Assembly: GCF_016775155.1 (NCBI RefSeq)
Contig: NZ_JAEUGD010000018.1
Span: 16,048-80,047 of the forward strand
DNA length: 64,000 nt
Origin: Fulvivirga marina
GTDB taxonomy: Bacteria > Bacteroidota > Bacteroidia > Cytophagales > Cyclobacteriaceae
Direction: 5' to 3'
In this document: piece by piece, positions 1 to 9,300 of the stretch
Layout of the letters: every line of letters begins with the position of its first letter
How positions within the stretch are numbered: position 1 is the first letter of the stretch
The notes under the pieces: generated by a model
Databases searched by the model: none
The model's input: the letters and a program-made list of their open reading frames with translations, nothing else
What the model was told of the DNA's origin: nothing
Position numbers and translations under genes: made by a program

Positions 1-2694
1 CCCATTGATATAAAAGTCTATGATCTCTTTTGCGGTGACTTCATTAAAATGGTGCTTGTCAAGTTTTTCCAGCCATTTCTCAAAGGCATGGGTAAGGCTG
101 TACTGCCTTATATCTTCTTCATCTTCATTTAACACTACTCCCGCTTCATCTCTAAGCTCTACTACTTCAAAGTTTCTCGCAAATTTGGATACACTTAAAA
201 TCTTTGGCCGCTCGTTGGGATCAGGATTGGTAACGGTCAAAAGTTTTGGTTTCAGACTATTGATTAAGTCAAGGTGTTTGCTGTACTCTTCCTCTCCAAA
301 CATGTTTATGATGTCAATTTTATCTTCACGGAGTTGTAATTCGCGGTCATACATATTGCCATAGGCAAACAAGGGATAGGGTAAAAAATCACCCCGGGAG
401 TAAAACAGAACTCCTTCTTTAATCCATTGGTGAAGTAATTCATCATCAACTCTCACACCTGTTTTTTCTCTGGTAACATGCGCCTGGTTAATGATGTATT
501 TATTGCCATCTAACCCTACATATACCAGGTAGGTGTCTCGATCATATTTGTTAGTGAATTTCGTCGGTTTACCTATGATTGTGCCTTTCTTTACGCTTTG
601 AATATTCTGCCAACGGTTATCTTTGATCATTGTATCACGAATTGTACGCAATACTTCTTCTTCCTTACCAGCTTTTGAATTGACATAGTATTTGTTCCAG
701 CCTCTCATGGGGTAGCCTAGTGAACGTTTGTACCATACCCATGCTTGTTTTTCCTTTTCACTGATACCCTTATTATACAGTTTATCTACATCATCAAAGC
801 TTAACAGGTCATTGTGCTTTTCTTGTTTTTCTTTTTGGCTTTTTTGCAATACTTCCTTTAAGGATGCAAGGTTCTTGTTCATTACCTCGATATCCGGCTG
901 GTACAGGTCGCCCAAGCTTGCAAAAAAATTATCATCGCCAAGCCCACTCAGGGCATAGTTGTTATTATTCATATTCTTTTTGAGTTTTAAGAGTTGTTGT
1001 TTGATATGTTTTGCATCGGCTTTTAGCTTTTCAAGCTTTTTATCCATGCGATCATCCGGTGGGGTTTGGAGGCCTTTCCTGATGGTATCAATAATATCTT
1101 GTTTTGTACCCTTAATGCTTATTGGAAAGTCTCTTGATGTAGTTACCCACTCTGTCCCGGCAATTTTCTCAGGGTGTGCTTCAAACCAGGTGTTATAGCG
1201 GGTGATTTCATCAAATGTTAATTCGTGATTACCGAAGGTGGTGTTGGCAAGCCGTTCTTCTATCAATGGAATGTTATATTCATAGGCAAAGTCTTCATAC
1301 TCTTCCGGGAAAACACCATTTCGCAAGACTCTCAGGTTCTTTTCTATGGCTTTTTTCCGATCAATGTCGCTTTCTTCACGGAGCAGTAGGTTGTATTTCA
1401 TGATGAGGTCTTCTATTACCTCCATCCGGTGTCTGTAGTAATCAGGTTCTTTATTTTTTTGCATAGAGCTGTATTTTGCATGAATGCCTTTTAAGTCCGG
1501 GAATAATGTTTCGTTGTAAAGACCGTCAAGTGTCGCCTGCAGGTGGACGGGTTTGCCTAATAACTTTTTGCCCAGGGCTTCTACAACGGGTACGCTGACT
1601 GCATTGCCAACAAGTTTGTAGCGTTGAGTATCACTGATTTCCTTTATCTCTCCATTGAAACTTCCGTAAAACGTCCATTCATCAGGAAAGCCTTGTAATC
1701 TCTCGCATTCGCGTGGAGTTAGCCTTCTTATCAACGGTTTGGTTTTGCTTGCCAAAAGGTTGTCCATCTGGGAAGAGCTGGCAATGGCACCAGTCATATT
1801 TTCACGCCTGGGGGTATATTCTTTTTCAGCAAATGGGGCATGGTCTATACCCAACTTCTGATTTTCCCTTCTTATGGCTTTGGCTTTCTCTGTTCTTTGG
1901 GTTTTAAGAGGTTGCCAGGGTCCTTGTAGCAATAAGTTATGTTTGTTTGTGCCGGTAATGGCATTGGTGTTTTTATCCTTGCGGAATTCTGTTCCCTGGG
2001 TATAGCTACCACCCTTCTGCTTTTGCCCTCTAACTGCAAGCACATAAGGGGCACTGTTGGTTTGCTCTCCAACCCGGGTGTCTATTGTCGGAGCAATGTT
2101 GGCCTGAATGAGGGTCTTTTCATTCCTTTTACAATCCGTTTGGCAGTGGTCTCCGATAGGAAATACTTGTGGAGCGGGTTCGCCTCTAAGACTTCCGACA
2201 AGGTACACACGTTCTCTATTCTGGGGGAGAAACCAGGCAGTATTAAGCAATTGCCATTGGACGTCATATAGCCCAATGTCGGCAAGCGTCCGGAGCACGA
2301 TTTCAAAGTCTTTGCCCCCGTTACTGAACAGGAGACCTTTGACGTTTTCAAAGATAAAAATACGGGGTCGGCTTTCTCTGATAACCCTGACTGCTTCAAA
2401 AAAGAGGCGGCTTTTACTGCCTTTAAGTCCATTTCGCTTTCCAGCGACCGATAAATCCTGGCAGGGTGAACCGAAGGTAAGGATGTCTGGTCTTTTGATT
2501 TTCTTGGCATCGATGTTTGTTACGTTCCCTAGTGGGATCGCTTGTTTAAAATTGTACTTATAATTAGCTATGGCCTTTTCATCTATTTCTGAAAAGTAGT
2601 GGGTGGAAAAGTGGAACCCCGCACGGGCTAGTCCCAAGGCAAAGCCTCCGGTCCCGGCAAAGAGTTCCAGCAAAGTGAGGTTCCGGCATTTCAT
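1..2694 (-). CDS. DNA (cytosine-5) methyltransferase with long C-terminal extension (3' end beyond window)
   Basis: This frame stays open from an ATG at 2694 to the window edge (898 codons, no stop), so the gene is cut by the window. Residues 1 to about 380 carry the C5-cytosine methyltransferase motifs in order: motif I LFAGTGGFALGL (11-22), motif IV GSPCQD with catalytic Cys78, motif VI ENV (116-118), motif VIII QNRERVYLVG (158-167), and a late GNAVSVPVVEAL motif X after a target-recognition stretch. It should transfer a methyl group from S-adenosylmethionine to cytosine in DNA. The following 500 or more residues are charged and partly coiled coil, and I do not recognise them. Such long fusions are known from phage and conjugative-element proteins. 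The start overlaps the upstream stop as ATGA (2691-2694), so translation is probably coupled. Confidence 0.9.
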   Translation of the reverse strand, partial: MKCRNLTLLELFAGTGGFALGLARAGFHFSTHYFSEIDEKAIANYKYNFKQAIPLGNVTNIDAKKIKRPDILTFGSPCQDLSVAGKRNGLKGSKSRLFFEAVRVIRESRPRIFIFENVKGLLFSNGGKDFEIVLRTLADIGLYDVQWQLLNTAWFLPQNRERVYLVGSLRGEPAPQVFPIGDHCQTDCKRNEKTLIQANIAPTIDTRVGEQTNSAPYVLAVRGQKQKGGSYTQGTEFRKDKNTNAITGTNKHNLLLQGPWQPLKTQRTEKAKAIRRENQKLGIDHAPFAEKEYTPRRENMTGAIASSSQMDNLLASKTKPLIRRLTPRECERLQGFPDEWTFYGSFNGEIKEISDTQRYKLVGNAVSVPVVEALGKKLLGKPVHLQATLDGLYNETLFPDLKGIHAKYSSMQKNKEPDYYRHRMEVIEDLIMKYNLLLREESDIDRKKAIEKNLRVLRNGVFPEEYEDFAYEYNIPLIEERLANTTFGNHELTFDEITRYNTWFEAHPEKIAGTEWVTTSRDFPISIKGTKQDIIDTIRKGLQTPPDDRMDKKLEKLKADAKHIKQQLLKLKKNMNNNNYALSGLGDDNFFASLGDLYQPDIEVMNKNLASLKEVLQKSQKEKQEKHNDLLSFDDVDKLYNKGISEKEKQAWVWYKRSLGYPMRGWNKYYVNSKAGKEEEVLRTIRDTMIKDNRWQNIQSVKKGTIIGKPTKFTNKYDRDTYLVYVGLDGNKYIINQAHVTREKTGVRVDDELLHQWIKEGVLFYSRGDFLPYPLFAYGNMYDRELQLREDKIDIINMFGEEEYSKHLDLINSLKPKLLTVTNPDPNERPKILSVSKFARNFEVVELRDEAGVVLNEDEEDIRQYSLTHAFEKWLEKLDKHHFNEVTAKEIIDFYING

Positions 2695-2909
2695 GTCATC
2701 TCGCTTTCCAGTTGACTTATAGCGGCCCCTATACTCACTTCATTCTTAATGGCATAGTTGAGCACCATGCTTTCGGCCTTTTTATAGCTTTCAGGTGAAC
2801 TAAGCATTTGACAAAAATTAGGGGTGACACTACGATCGCAATGTTGGAGGGCAACCCGGATCATCGACCTGAGTTGCATTACTTGGTTGTTATTTAATTG
2901 AGTTTTCAT
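2691..2909 (-). CDS. small hypothetical protein coupled to the cytosine methyltransferase
   Basis: A 72-residue, probably helical protein with no motif I recognise. Its stop codon overlaps the ATG of the downstream cytosine methyltransferase (ATGA at 2691-2694), so the two are almost certainly co-translated. It sits between the N6-adenine and C5-cytosine methyltransferase genes and may be an accessory or expression-timing protein for them. That role is inference from position only. Confidence 0.65.
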   Translation of the reverse strand: MKTQLNNNQVMQLRSMIRVALQHCDRSVTPNFCQMLSSPESYKKAESMVLNYAIKNEVSIGAAISQLESEMT

Positions 2910-3012
2910 ACCACAAGCGTAGTATGAAACCAGAATGTAGTTCCGTGATTTTGAGTGTTAACAAGCTCTTATGTTACCTTGACTTAGAAAATATCAGCTT
3001 TAACCTCATCTT

Positions 3013-3780
3013 TTATGTTCTTTGAAGTACAATAATGTCGGTGGAGATTGAGGTTTTGGGAAACACTGGTGGCAAATGGTATGCATCCAGTAACTTGCAT
3101 ATCCAACCCATTTCTTTTTTCATTTGACTGTAGGTTGCTCCATTGCGCATAAACCTGTCGGGAATGATGTAAACCAATAAACCTCCCTTTTTAAGCATTT
3201 TTAGCCCGTAATACATGAAGAACAGTTCGTTCTGGATAACCTTCGGCCATGTGAAGTAGCTGCTGAAGAAGTTCCTGTACCTGCCGTATGGAGGATTCCC
3301 GATTATTAAATCGAAGGGGTAGCCGCTTAACCAGGTTAAACCTTCCTTGATACGGGAGACATAACGCGGTTGGATCATAAAGGCATTTTCAAAATAGAAG
3401 TTGTGGATCTCTGCCACTGGATAGAGTATTTGGGCTATCCTTGCACTTATTGGGTTGGTCTCAAAGCCTGTTAGCTTACTTTCTTTAGGTGCATGGCTAA
3501 AAAATCGACCTGTTCCACATGCGGGTTCAAGAACCTGTCCTCCTTCAAACCCAAAGTGATAAGCCAACTCCCACATAAGTTCTACTATGTAGGTTGGCGT
3601 ATAAAATTCGTAGAGGATACCCTCACCAGTTTTACCGGTGGTGGATTCACCGCCACTTCCGACATACTGGCTTACAAAGGCTTTGTCTTCCTCGGAGTAG
3701 GTTTGTTTAGAGGCATCTTTGTTCTTAATTAATTCCTCGATCTCACGGTTTAGTTCTGACTGGTTTTTTATAGCTGCCAT
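3013..3780 (-). CDS. N6-adenine DNA methyltransferase
   Basis: A 255-residue protein with a SAM-binding motif I, LEPACGTGRF (about 84-93), and the catalytic motif IV NPPY (162-165), preceded by FDLIIG. The order motif I then NPPY places it with the gamma-type/type I-like N6-adenine methyltransferases. Residues 56-75 (EFYTPTYIVELMW) match the substrate-loop region common before motif I in these enzymes. No target-recognition or helicase domain follows, so specificity may come from a partner or be broad, as in phage anti-restriction methylases. It lies about 100 bases upstream of the small ORF and cytosine methyltransferase and probably belongs to the same transcript. Confidence 0.85.
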   Translation of the reverse strand: MAAIKNQSELNREIEELIKNKDASKQTYSEEDKAFVSQYVGSGGESTTGKTGEGILYEFYTPTYIVELMWELAYHFGFEGGQVLEPACGTGRFFSHAPKESKLTGFETNPISARIAQILYPVAEIHNFYFENAFMIQPRYVSRIKEGLTWLSGYPFDLIIGNPPYGRYRNFFSSYFTWPKVIQNELFFMYYGLKMLKKGGLLVYIIPDRFMRNGATYSQMKKEMGWICKLLDAYHLPPVFPKTSISTDIIVLQRT

Positions 3781-4133
3781 AATCGGGTTGTTTGATTATA
3801 GGGCAATGGTAGGCGAGGCAGTTAAAGAAGTTTCGTGATTTGGGTTGATTTTACCCACCAGAAAACATTTTTTATCAAAAAAATAGTTATGTCTTTATGA
3901 ATAAAATACAAACAAAAAACAAGGTATTCCTAAAAGAAATGAATATCATGATGATCGTCACTGAAATTAAAAATACAAAGAAAGGAATGCTTTATATTTT
4001 AGAATCTATATGCTCAACCTTTCACTCCAAGGCTTTCAGAGACCAAATTGAAACAGGAGCTGACCGCAGGAAAAGAAAGATATACAATATAATTGGTTCT
4101 CCTCGTCATCATTCCCCATAAAACTTATATATA
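3781..4133. other. A+T-rich intergenic stretch
   Basis: About 350 bases between the adenine methyltransferase start and the next minus-strand stop. A plus-strand reading frame of 74 codons exists at 3897-4121, but it has no convincing ribosome site or family signature. The stretch probably contains the promoter for the methyltransferase unit; I could not fix a -33/-7 pair. Confidence 0.35.
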
Positions 4134-4391
4134 TCAAGAAATACGGGATTTTAAAAATGCCAAACCTTTTGCAGTTATGTAAAATTCATAGCACTTTTTA
4201 CCTGACTTTTCTACTCTGATAAAACCATGCTCTTTGCAGTAGTTTATAGTATCGTGCGAACCTCTGGAAGCATTGGACAAAACCTCAAAAGGAACCAATA
4301 TATAGCCTGACGGATTGCTCGCTGATTTGAGTAACTCAATTAGTTCAACAACTGTTAAGTCGTCTTTTAGCCGACTAGCGATATTTATCAT
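4134..4391 (-). CDS. small winged-helix-like hypothetical protein
   Basis: An 85-residue protein whose pattern (helix, a turn with SRGSHDTINYCKEHGFI, then a charged beta hairpin and YITAKGLAFL) resembles a winged-helix DNA-binding fold such as those where a 'TAKG' strand closes the wing. No family is assigned with certainty. It lies 21 bases downstream of the nuclease-like gene in the same direction and is probably co-transcribed with it, so it could be its regulator or DNA-binding partner. Confidence 0.55.
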   Translation of the reverse strand: MINIASRLKDDLTVVELIELLKSASNPSGYILVPFEVLSNASRGSHDTINYCKEHGFIRVEKSGKKCYEFYITAKGLAFLKSRIS

Positions 4392-4412
4392 GACGCGAAA
4401 ATAGAGATTATT

Positions 4413-4937
4413 CTAAACGCACTGATAGTACTTTAATGCATAATCACAAAAACTTTTAATCATCTCCCGTTGCTCTTCTGAAAATTCAAACTCTGGCCGA
4501 TCGCCTAAATAGTTATCAGGATATTTTCTTAATTTCTTTCCTTCCTTAATCTCTTTGACGGTCAGGCATTTTATATGCTTTTTAGTAACCACTACCACAA
4601 AAGCACTATCATAGGGGTTCTCTTTTAATTCGACCTTACTGTAGGCTCCATCAGCCTTAAATTTAACTTCTATGTAAAAGGAACGTTTCCTGTTTTGGTC
4701 AAACACAACCAGGTCTGGCATTCTTCTAATTCCGAGGGATGTCTCATCCTCACATCGACTTAATTTGTTGGTAAGAGCAGGAACAGAATTTTCCATTCCA
4801 TAATAATAAACCTCGTAGCCAAGGCTACGAAATAACTCTTTAATGATGGTTTCTGCGATACGGGCTTTGATAATATTCTCAACCCAAAATGCGTTGTTAG
4901 GTTTGAGAACATTTTCTTTAATGGTTTGGTCAATCAT
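4413..4937 (-). CDS. PD-(D/E)XK nuclease-like protein
   Basis: A 174-residue protein with the hallmark of the restriction-endonuclease-like fold: Pro74-Asp75 in RRMPDLVVFD, then about 15 residues later Glu90-Val-Lys92 in YIEVKFK, which matches PD-x(n)-ExK. The N-terminal helix (ARIAETIIKELFRSLGYEVYYYG) also fits the family, in which a helix precedes the catalytic sheet. It could be a restriction enzyme, Holliday-junction resolvase or repair nuclease; the target is not visible. Its closeness to two DNA methyltransferases makes a restriction-modification or self-protection role possible, but no direct pairing is shown. Confidence 0.65.
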   Translation of the reverse strand: MIDQTIKENVLKPNNAFWVENIIKARIAETIIKELFRSLGYEVYYYGMENSVPALTNKLSRCEDETSLGIRRMPDLVVFDQNRKRSFYIEVKFKADGAYSKVELKENPYDSAFVVVVTKKHIKCLTVKEIKEGKKLRKYPDNYLGDRPEFEFSEEQREMIKSFCDYALKYYQCV

Positions 4938-5041
4938 AACCCTTAAACTATAATCTAAATTACAATGATCAGATCAGAGGTAAGTATTTTTACATTATTT
5001 CACCTTTTAAGTACGATCTTTCTAGCAGAAGCTTAAATCGT

Positions 5042-5182
5042 TTATAAAACCTGTACCAATCCATAAAGAAAAATAACGAGAGCAATCAATAAAATGGTTA
5101 CAACCATACCTGTATTGCTCAATTCAAATCCTTCTTTTGAACCCACAAATAGATTAACAAAATCAGATAATATTCTTCTCAT
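5042..5182 (-). CDS. 46-residue single-pass membrane peptide
   Basis: A short reading frame with a charged N-terminus (MRRILSDFVN) and one clear hydrophobic helix (residues about 27-45). Its ATG overlaps the stop of the upstream 39-residue peptide (ATGA at 5179-5182), which argues for real, coupled translation. It is the last gene of the surface/metalloprotease operon. The function is unknown; an inner-membrane accessory or immunity peptide for the preceding secreted proteins is possible. Confidence 0.55.
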   Translation of the reverse strand: MRRILSDFVNLFVGSKEGFELSNTGMVVTILLIALVIFLYGLVQVL

Positions 5183-5298
5183 ACCCTATTGTCATATAGA
5201 GGGTTATCCAAACTCAAGGGCTTTGAATTATGGTGTAAGTCCTGACCTAATGAGGCTTTAGTACAAAACAGAAGTATAGCTAAAATTATTTGTCTCAT
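5179..5298 (-). CDS. 39-residue exported peptide
   Basis: A short frame that starts with a classic signal peptide (MRQIILAILLFCTKASLGQ, cleavage likely after the Gly-Gln) and ends with a 20-residue polar tail. It starts 10 bases after the 348-residue exported protein and overlaps the next peptide by ATGA. The signal sequence and coupling support it as a gene despite its size. The mature part would be only about 20 residues in the periplasm. No family is recognised. Confidence 0.5.
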   Translation of the reverse strand: MRQIILAILLFCTKASLGQDLHHNSKPLSLDNPLYDNRV

Positions 5299-5308
5299 GG
5301 TTTTATTA

Positions 5309-6355
5309 TTATTCATAAGAAAGTTCGCCCGCCCAATCTAACGGGAGATAATTTTTATCTAGTTTGTACTTTCCATAATTTTCCTGAACCCACTTTTTGA
5401 TAAACTTCAAATCGGAAGGGTTAAAGGAGTTTATAGAATAATACTTGGAAGAAAATCTCTTTTTAAAATCAGGATTTAATATAACGTTTACCAAATCCTC
5501 CGCTGCATAATTAGCTATTGGGACATAAGTCCCTGTATGAGAAATGGCTTCCACCTCATATTTAGATGAGGTCAATGACAACCATTTAGAAAGCTCAAGC
5601 ACCGATTCTTGTGTGTTTAGATAAAGTAAGGCGGGTGACCTTTCTTGATAATCTCTTATGGGATTGTACATTCCCCTTTTATCATTGTTGGGCTTGTAGG
5701 GTAATTCAATCCTGTTTCTATCTAAAACATCTACAAGGCTAGGTCGATCTCCCATTCGAGCCAAAGCAAGTCTAACTGCATTTTGGTTGTAATGAAGGCT
5801 ATCCCCTAAAGCTCCCTTTAGAACTTCCAAATACCTCGCGTCTTTAATTGATCCTGAAATTAGAATTATTTTGTCTTCAACTTTTTGGTCTGCTAAAGTT
5901 TTCTGGATCTCATTTAAGTGTGCCATTAAATATACATTAGATTTTATGGGCTGATCTTTAATGGAACTTAAACTATCAAGCCTCTCCTCAAATTCATGTC
6001 TCTTTTCTTTTGCAAAGGGATACTTTATAGTATCTCCTATAATCTGCTTTAAAAAATCAATGTCCTTTTGAAGTTTTTCTTTTAATTGGTTTATAGAAAT
6101 TAGCTCTAATTCCTCGTCCAGCCATTCATTCTTAAGTAGCTCAAAAATTCGATCTTTAGATTTAGACGTGTATAATATGCTGTCTCCTTCAAGAGGTCCT
6201 AAACCTCTACATGAATAATAACCTGCTTGGCAATATCTATATTTTTCTAAGTACTCTTGTATTCTTCTTTGCTTCTCATTAATTCTCAAGGTATCTTGAC
6301 CAAATAGGTAAGATGATGAGATAAGTAAGACTAGTCCTATGAATGTCAATCTCAT
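5309..6355 (-). CDS. exported helical protein, possible partner or immunity protein of the metalloprotease
   Basis: A 348-residue protein with a signal peptide (MRLTFIGLVLLISSSYLFGQ). The mature part is mostly helical, and a segment around residues 150-260 (DARYLEVLKGALGDS..., AVRLALARMGDRPSLVDVLD) resembles short HEAT-like repeats. It begins 6 bases after the metalloprotease-ended TANFOR-like gene and shares its A+T-rich composition, unlike the older upstream operon genes. That position and co-acquisition fit a periplasmic immunity or chaperone protein for the preceding C-terminal domain. This role is inference; no catalytic motif is seen. Confidence 0.65.
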   Translation of the reverse strand: MRLTFIGLVLLISSSYLFGQDTLRINEKQRRIQEYLEKYRYCQAGYYSCRGLGPLEGDSILYTSKSKDRIFELLKNEWLDEELELISINQLKEKLQKDIDFLKQIIGDTIKYPFAKEKRHEFEERLDSLSSIKDQPIKSNVYLMAHLNEIQKTLADQKVEDKIILISGSIKDARYLEVLKGALGDSLHYNQNAVRLALARMGDRPSLVDVLDRNRIELPYKPNNDKRGMYNPIRDYQERSPALLYLNTQESVLELSKWLSLTSSKYEVEAISHTGTYVPIANYAAEDLVNVILNPDFKKRFSSKYYSINSFNPSDLKFIKKWVQENYGKYKLDKNYLPLDWAGELSYE

Positions 6356-6361
6356 AATATT

Positions 6362-9300
6362 TTATTTAACCCCTCCCATTTGATAAATAAAGAACATATT
6401 TCTTCCTTTTGAAACATAGTCCATATAACTTTTTGTAGTTCCTTTCGGAATAGCCCTAGCACCTACTTCTTTAGAGGAGAATGGATGCTGCAATCCCAGG
6501 AGATGTCCAAACTCGTGTGCCGTTGATTCTCTTGCCACCGGCTCACTATTATTTACATTATATAAAGCTCCAAATGCCCCCCCTGTATAAGCCTGACCAC
6601 CAACAATGCCACCATCTTCACCTTTTACTGGAATATCCGTAAGAAAAAAATAATGGGTGTTTTCAATGTCAAATTTACTTTTGTACTGTTCCTTCAAAGT
6701 CTCCAAGGCGGTTTCACTATTTAAATATTTACTATTCCGCTTTTTAAAGTCCTCAGTAATGTCTAAAGTATCTACCCCATGAAGGTGCCAATTTCTAAAG
6801 AATTGATTATGGGATTTTAAATTTGTGAAGTTAAGAAAATCATCAACGGACCAACTAGGACATCCATTTCCCCTGTTCACATATACAAACTTTACATCTT
6901 TTGTTGAAGCTATCTTGCCGTAAGATATGGCAATTTTTCCTAACAATTCTCCTTTATGATCGGTAGCCACAATATATTCATGCTTGTCTACTCTTCCGAT
7001 TGTATTTGTATTGGGAATCTGAATAATTACAGGTATTCTTGGGTTAGACAGTCCTGCTAATTGATCATAGGGGATTGTAATCTCATCCTGAAAATCTAAG
7101 GTTATCTTTCCATTTGTTGACTTCAGTGTTACTTTAAAATCTCGGTCTTTTTTGGCTGCGTTCTCAAGTCCTTTGGCATAAAATTGAATAGTTGCTGTTT
7201 GGTTGGGTAAAAATGTCATCACAGGTACATAGTAGTCAGTTCCGTTAAAATTTAGCTTCTCATAATCTCCAGCATTCCGTAATTGAATATAGCCAGCACC
7301 ATCAAAACCATAATCGCCATCAAAATTTCGATCATTCTCGAAAACAACAATAGGTTTCTTATAGATATTGAGGTTCATTCTTAAAACCTTTTCCGAACCA
7401 TTAAATACCTCTATTTTGTAATTTCCTTTTTCACTCAAATCAACATTACAATTAGATTTACCCTTACAGGTTTCACTTCCTGCTATTTTCCATTGTAGTG
7501 TTTCAATATTTAATGTGTCAATGTCAGAGTATACGGCTAAGGGCAATTCACCTTTATGTCTTATCAGGACAAGCTCATCTCCGTTCTTATATTTAGTTGT
7601 GTCATTTGGTATCATTAAATAATAACCTTTGTCTTTGTTATCATCACTATTAACGATTATATCACTTACCTCATTGTCGCTTACTTCTCCATTCTCGTCA
7701 ACATGCCAAACATCCCCACTGGCATCGACAAAGGTTGTACCTCCATCTTCATCCGGTTCAAATGTTTCAGTGTCTCCGTTTTCATCAACTACAACTATCA
7801 GACCACCATCATTTACATAGACACTGTCAATTTCACCATCATAATTGATATAGTCAGTATCGCCATTGGTGTTTGTACTGTCAGGTGTATTTGTGTGCCC
7901 GCCATCATTGGTTGTGCTGTCCTGATCGGCATGCTCTTCTCGCCACTGGCGTATATAATCGTCAATACTGGACTGCATACTATACAGAAATCCTTCGATC
8001 ATCCTATAATTCTTGTTTATCTTGATGTTGGTAAACTCTACAGGAATACGATTACCTAAAAAATTGATCTTTACAGTACCCCAACCGCTATACACGCCAT
8101 TGGAACCTGTGAAACTCACAAGTGTCAGATCAACATTACCAGCGGCAATTACATCCCCGACACTAGCACTAGGCAAAGGGTCAAACTCTTCAATAGGTAC
8201 AATTGGCGCAACATCGCCACAGGCCAGTACTTGTTCTTCCTGGGTGGTAAAATAAACGCTTTCGCTCCAACTACTTACTAGTCCATCCCTTCGGCTACCT
8301 ACCCGCACTTCATACTCATTGCCGGGGGCAAGCCCTGATATGTTCAGCTCTCCATCGATGGGGCCGCCCGCTTGTTCAGGTTCATTGATACCGTACCAGG
8401 TAGTGCCATCGGCTACCCTGTATTCTACACGGTAGTCTTCCACCTCCGGATTTAAGTCCCAATATGCCCTGCCTTGATAGCTGGTAATGGCCTCAGCCCT
8501 TACACCCATTGGAGAGGGCAGCGCTGTTTCTGCTACCCTGAATGTACAAACAGGGCTAAACCCCTGTTCCCTGAACCTTTCTTTTCCGTTTATGTCTTTG
8601 GCCTGAATACGCCAGGCATAGGCCATGCCCGGGATCAATAGCGGTTCATCGTTATCATATACCAAACTGGTTTCGCTTGTTGAAAATTGATAAACAGGAG
8701 GCAGTGTACGCATAGCCTCGTAAGGATCTCGGCCCGTTGGCCTTATTTCCGTAAGGGTAAACTCATACTCCTGCTCCCCGTAAGTATTGGGCGAAACCCC
8801 AATAGGCGACCATTGAAAAACAATGTACTGTTGCCCATTGTCCAGGCTAATTTCCGCATCGCAAAACGGCAAGTTCAATCTTGGAGGTTCACTTAAGGCC
8901 ATCCATGCTATTGCTTGTCCTGGTTGTGAGAGCTGACGGCCTGTTGTCACATCCAATACGGTAAAGCTGATCCTGTATAAGCCTTCCGGCAGCCTGCCTC
9001 CTTGCTGTTCATATTTACCACGGCTGATACCTCCAAAATTTAGGTTGGCTGCATCGAAGTAGCCAGCCAGATCAACGGAGGTTAATAACCGTGGAATCCC
9101 ACTTTCAAGGGTTATGGCGGGGGCTTGGTACCAGGGAGCAGTTTCTAATGTTATGCCTGGCCCTTCAACTTTTAGCCTCAGCCTCACATCCAAAAACGGT
9201 TCCTGCAGGTCCCTTAATAATAGGTTTAGTTTTACCTGGTCTGCCTCCGGACGAAGCAAATCTGAGAAATACACACTGTATGGAGGCGATAACTGTAGCT

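Noticed and set aside
2082..2510. A minus-strand 142-codon frame in the cytosine methyltransferase region
   Set aside because: It is in another frame inside the real methyltransferase gene, which stays open to the window edge with all C5 methyltransferase motifs.
3897..4121. A 74-codon plus-strand frame in the gap before the adenine methyltransferase
   Set aside because: No ribosome site, family signature or neighbour link; composition is typical of random A+T-rich DNA.
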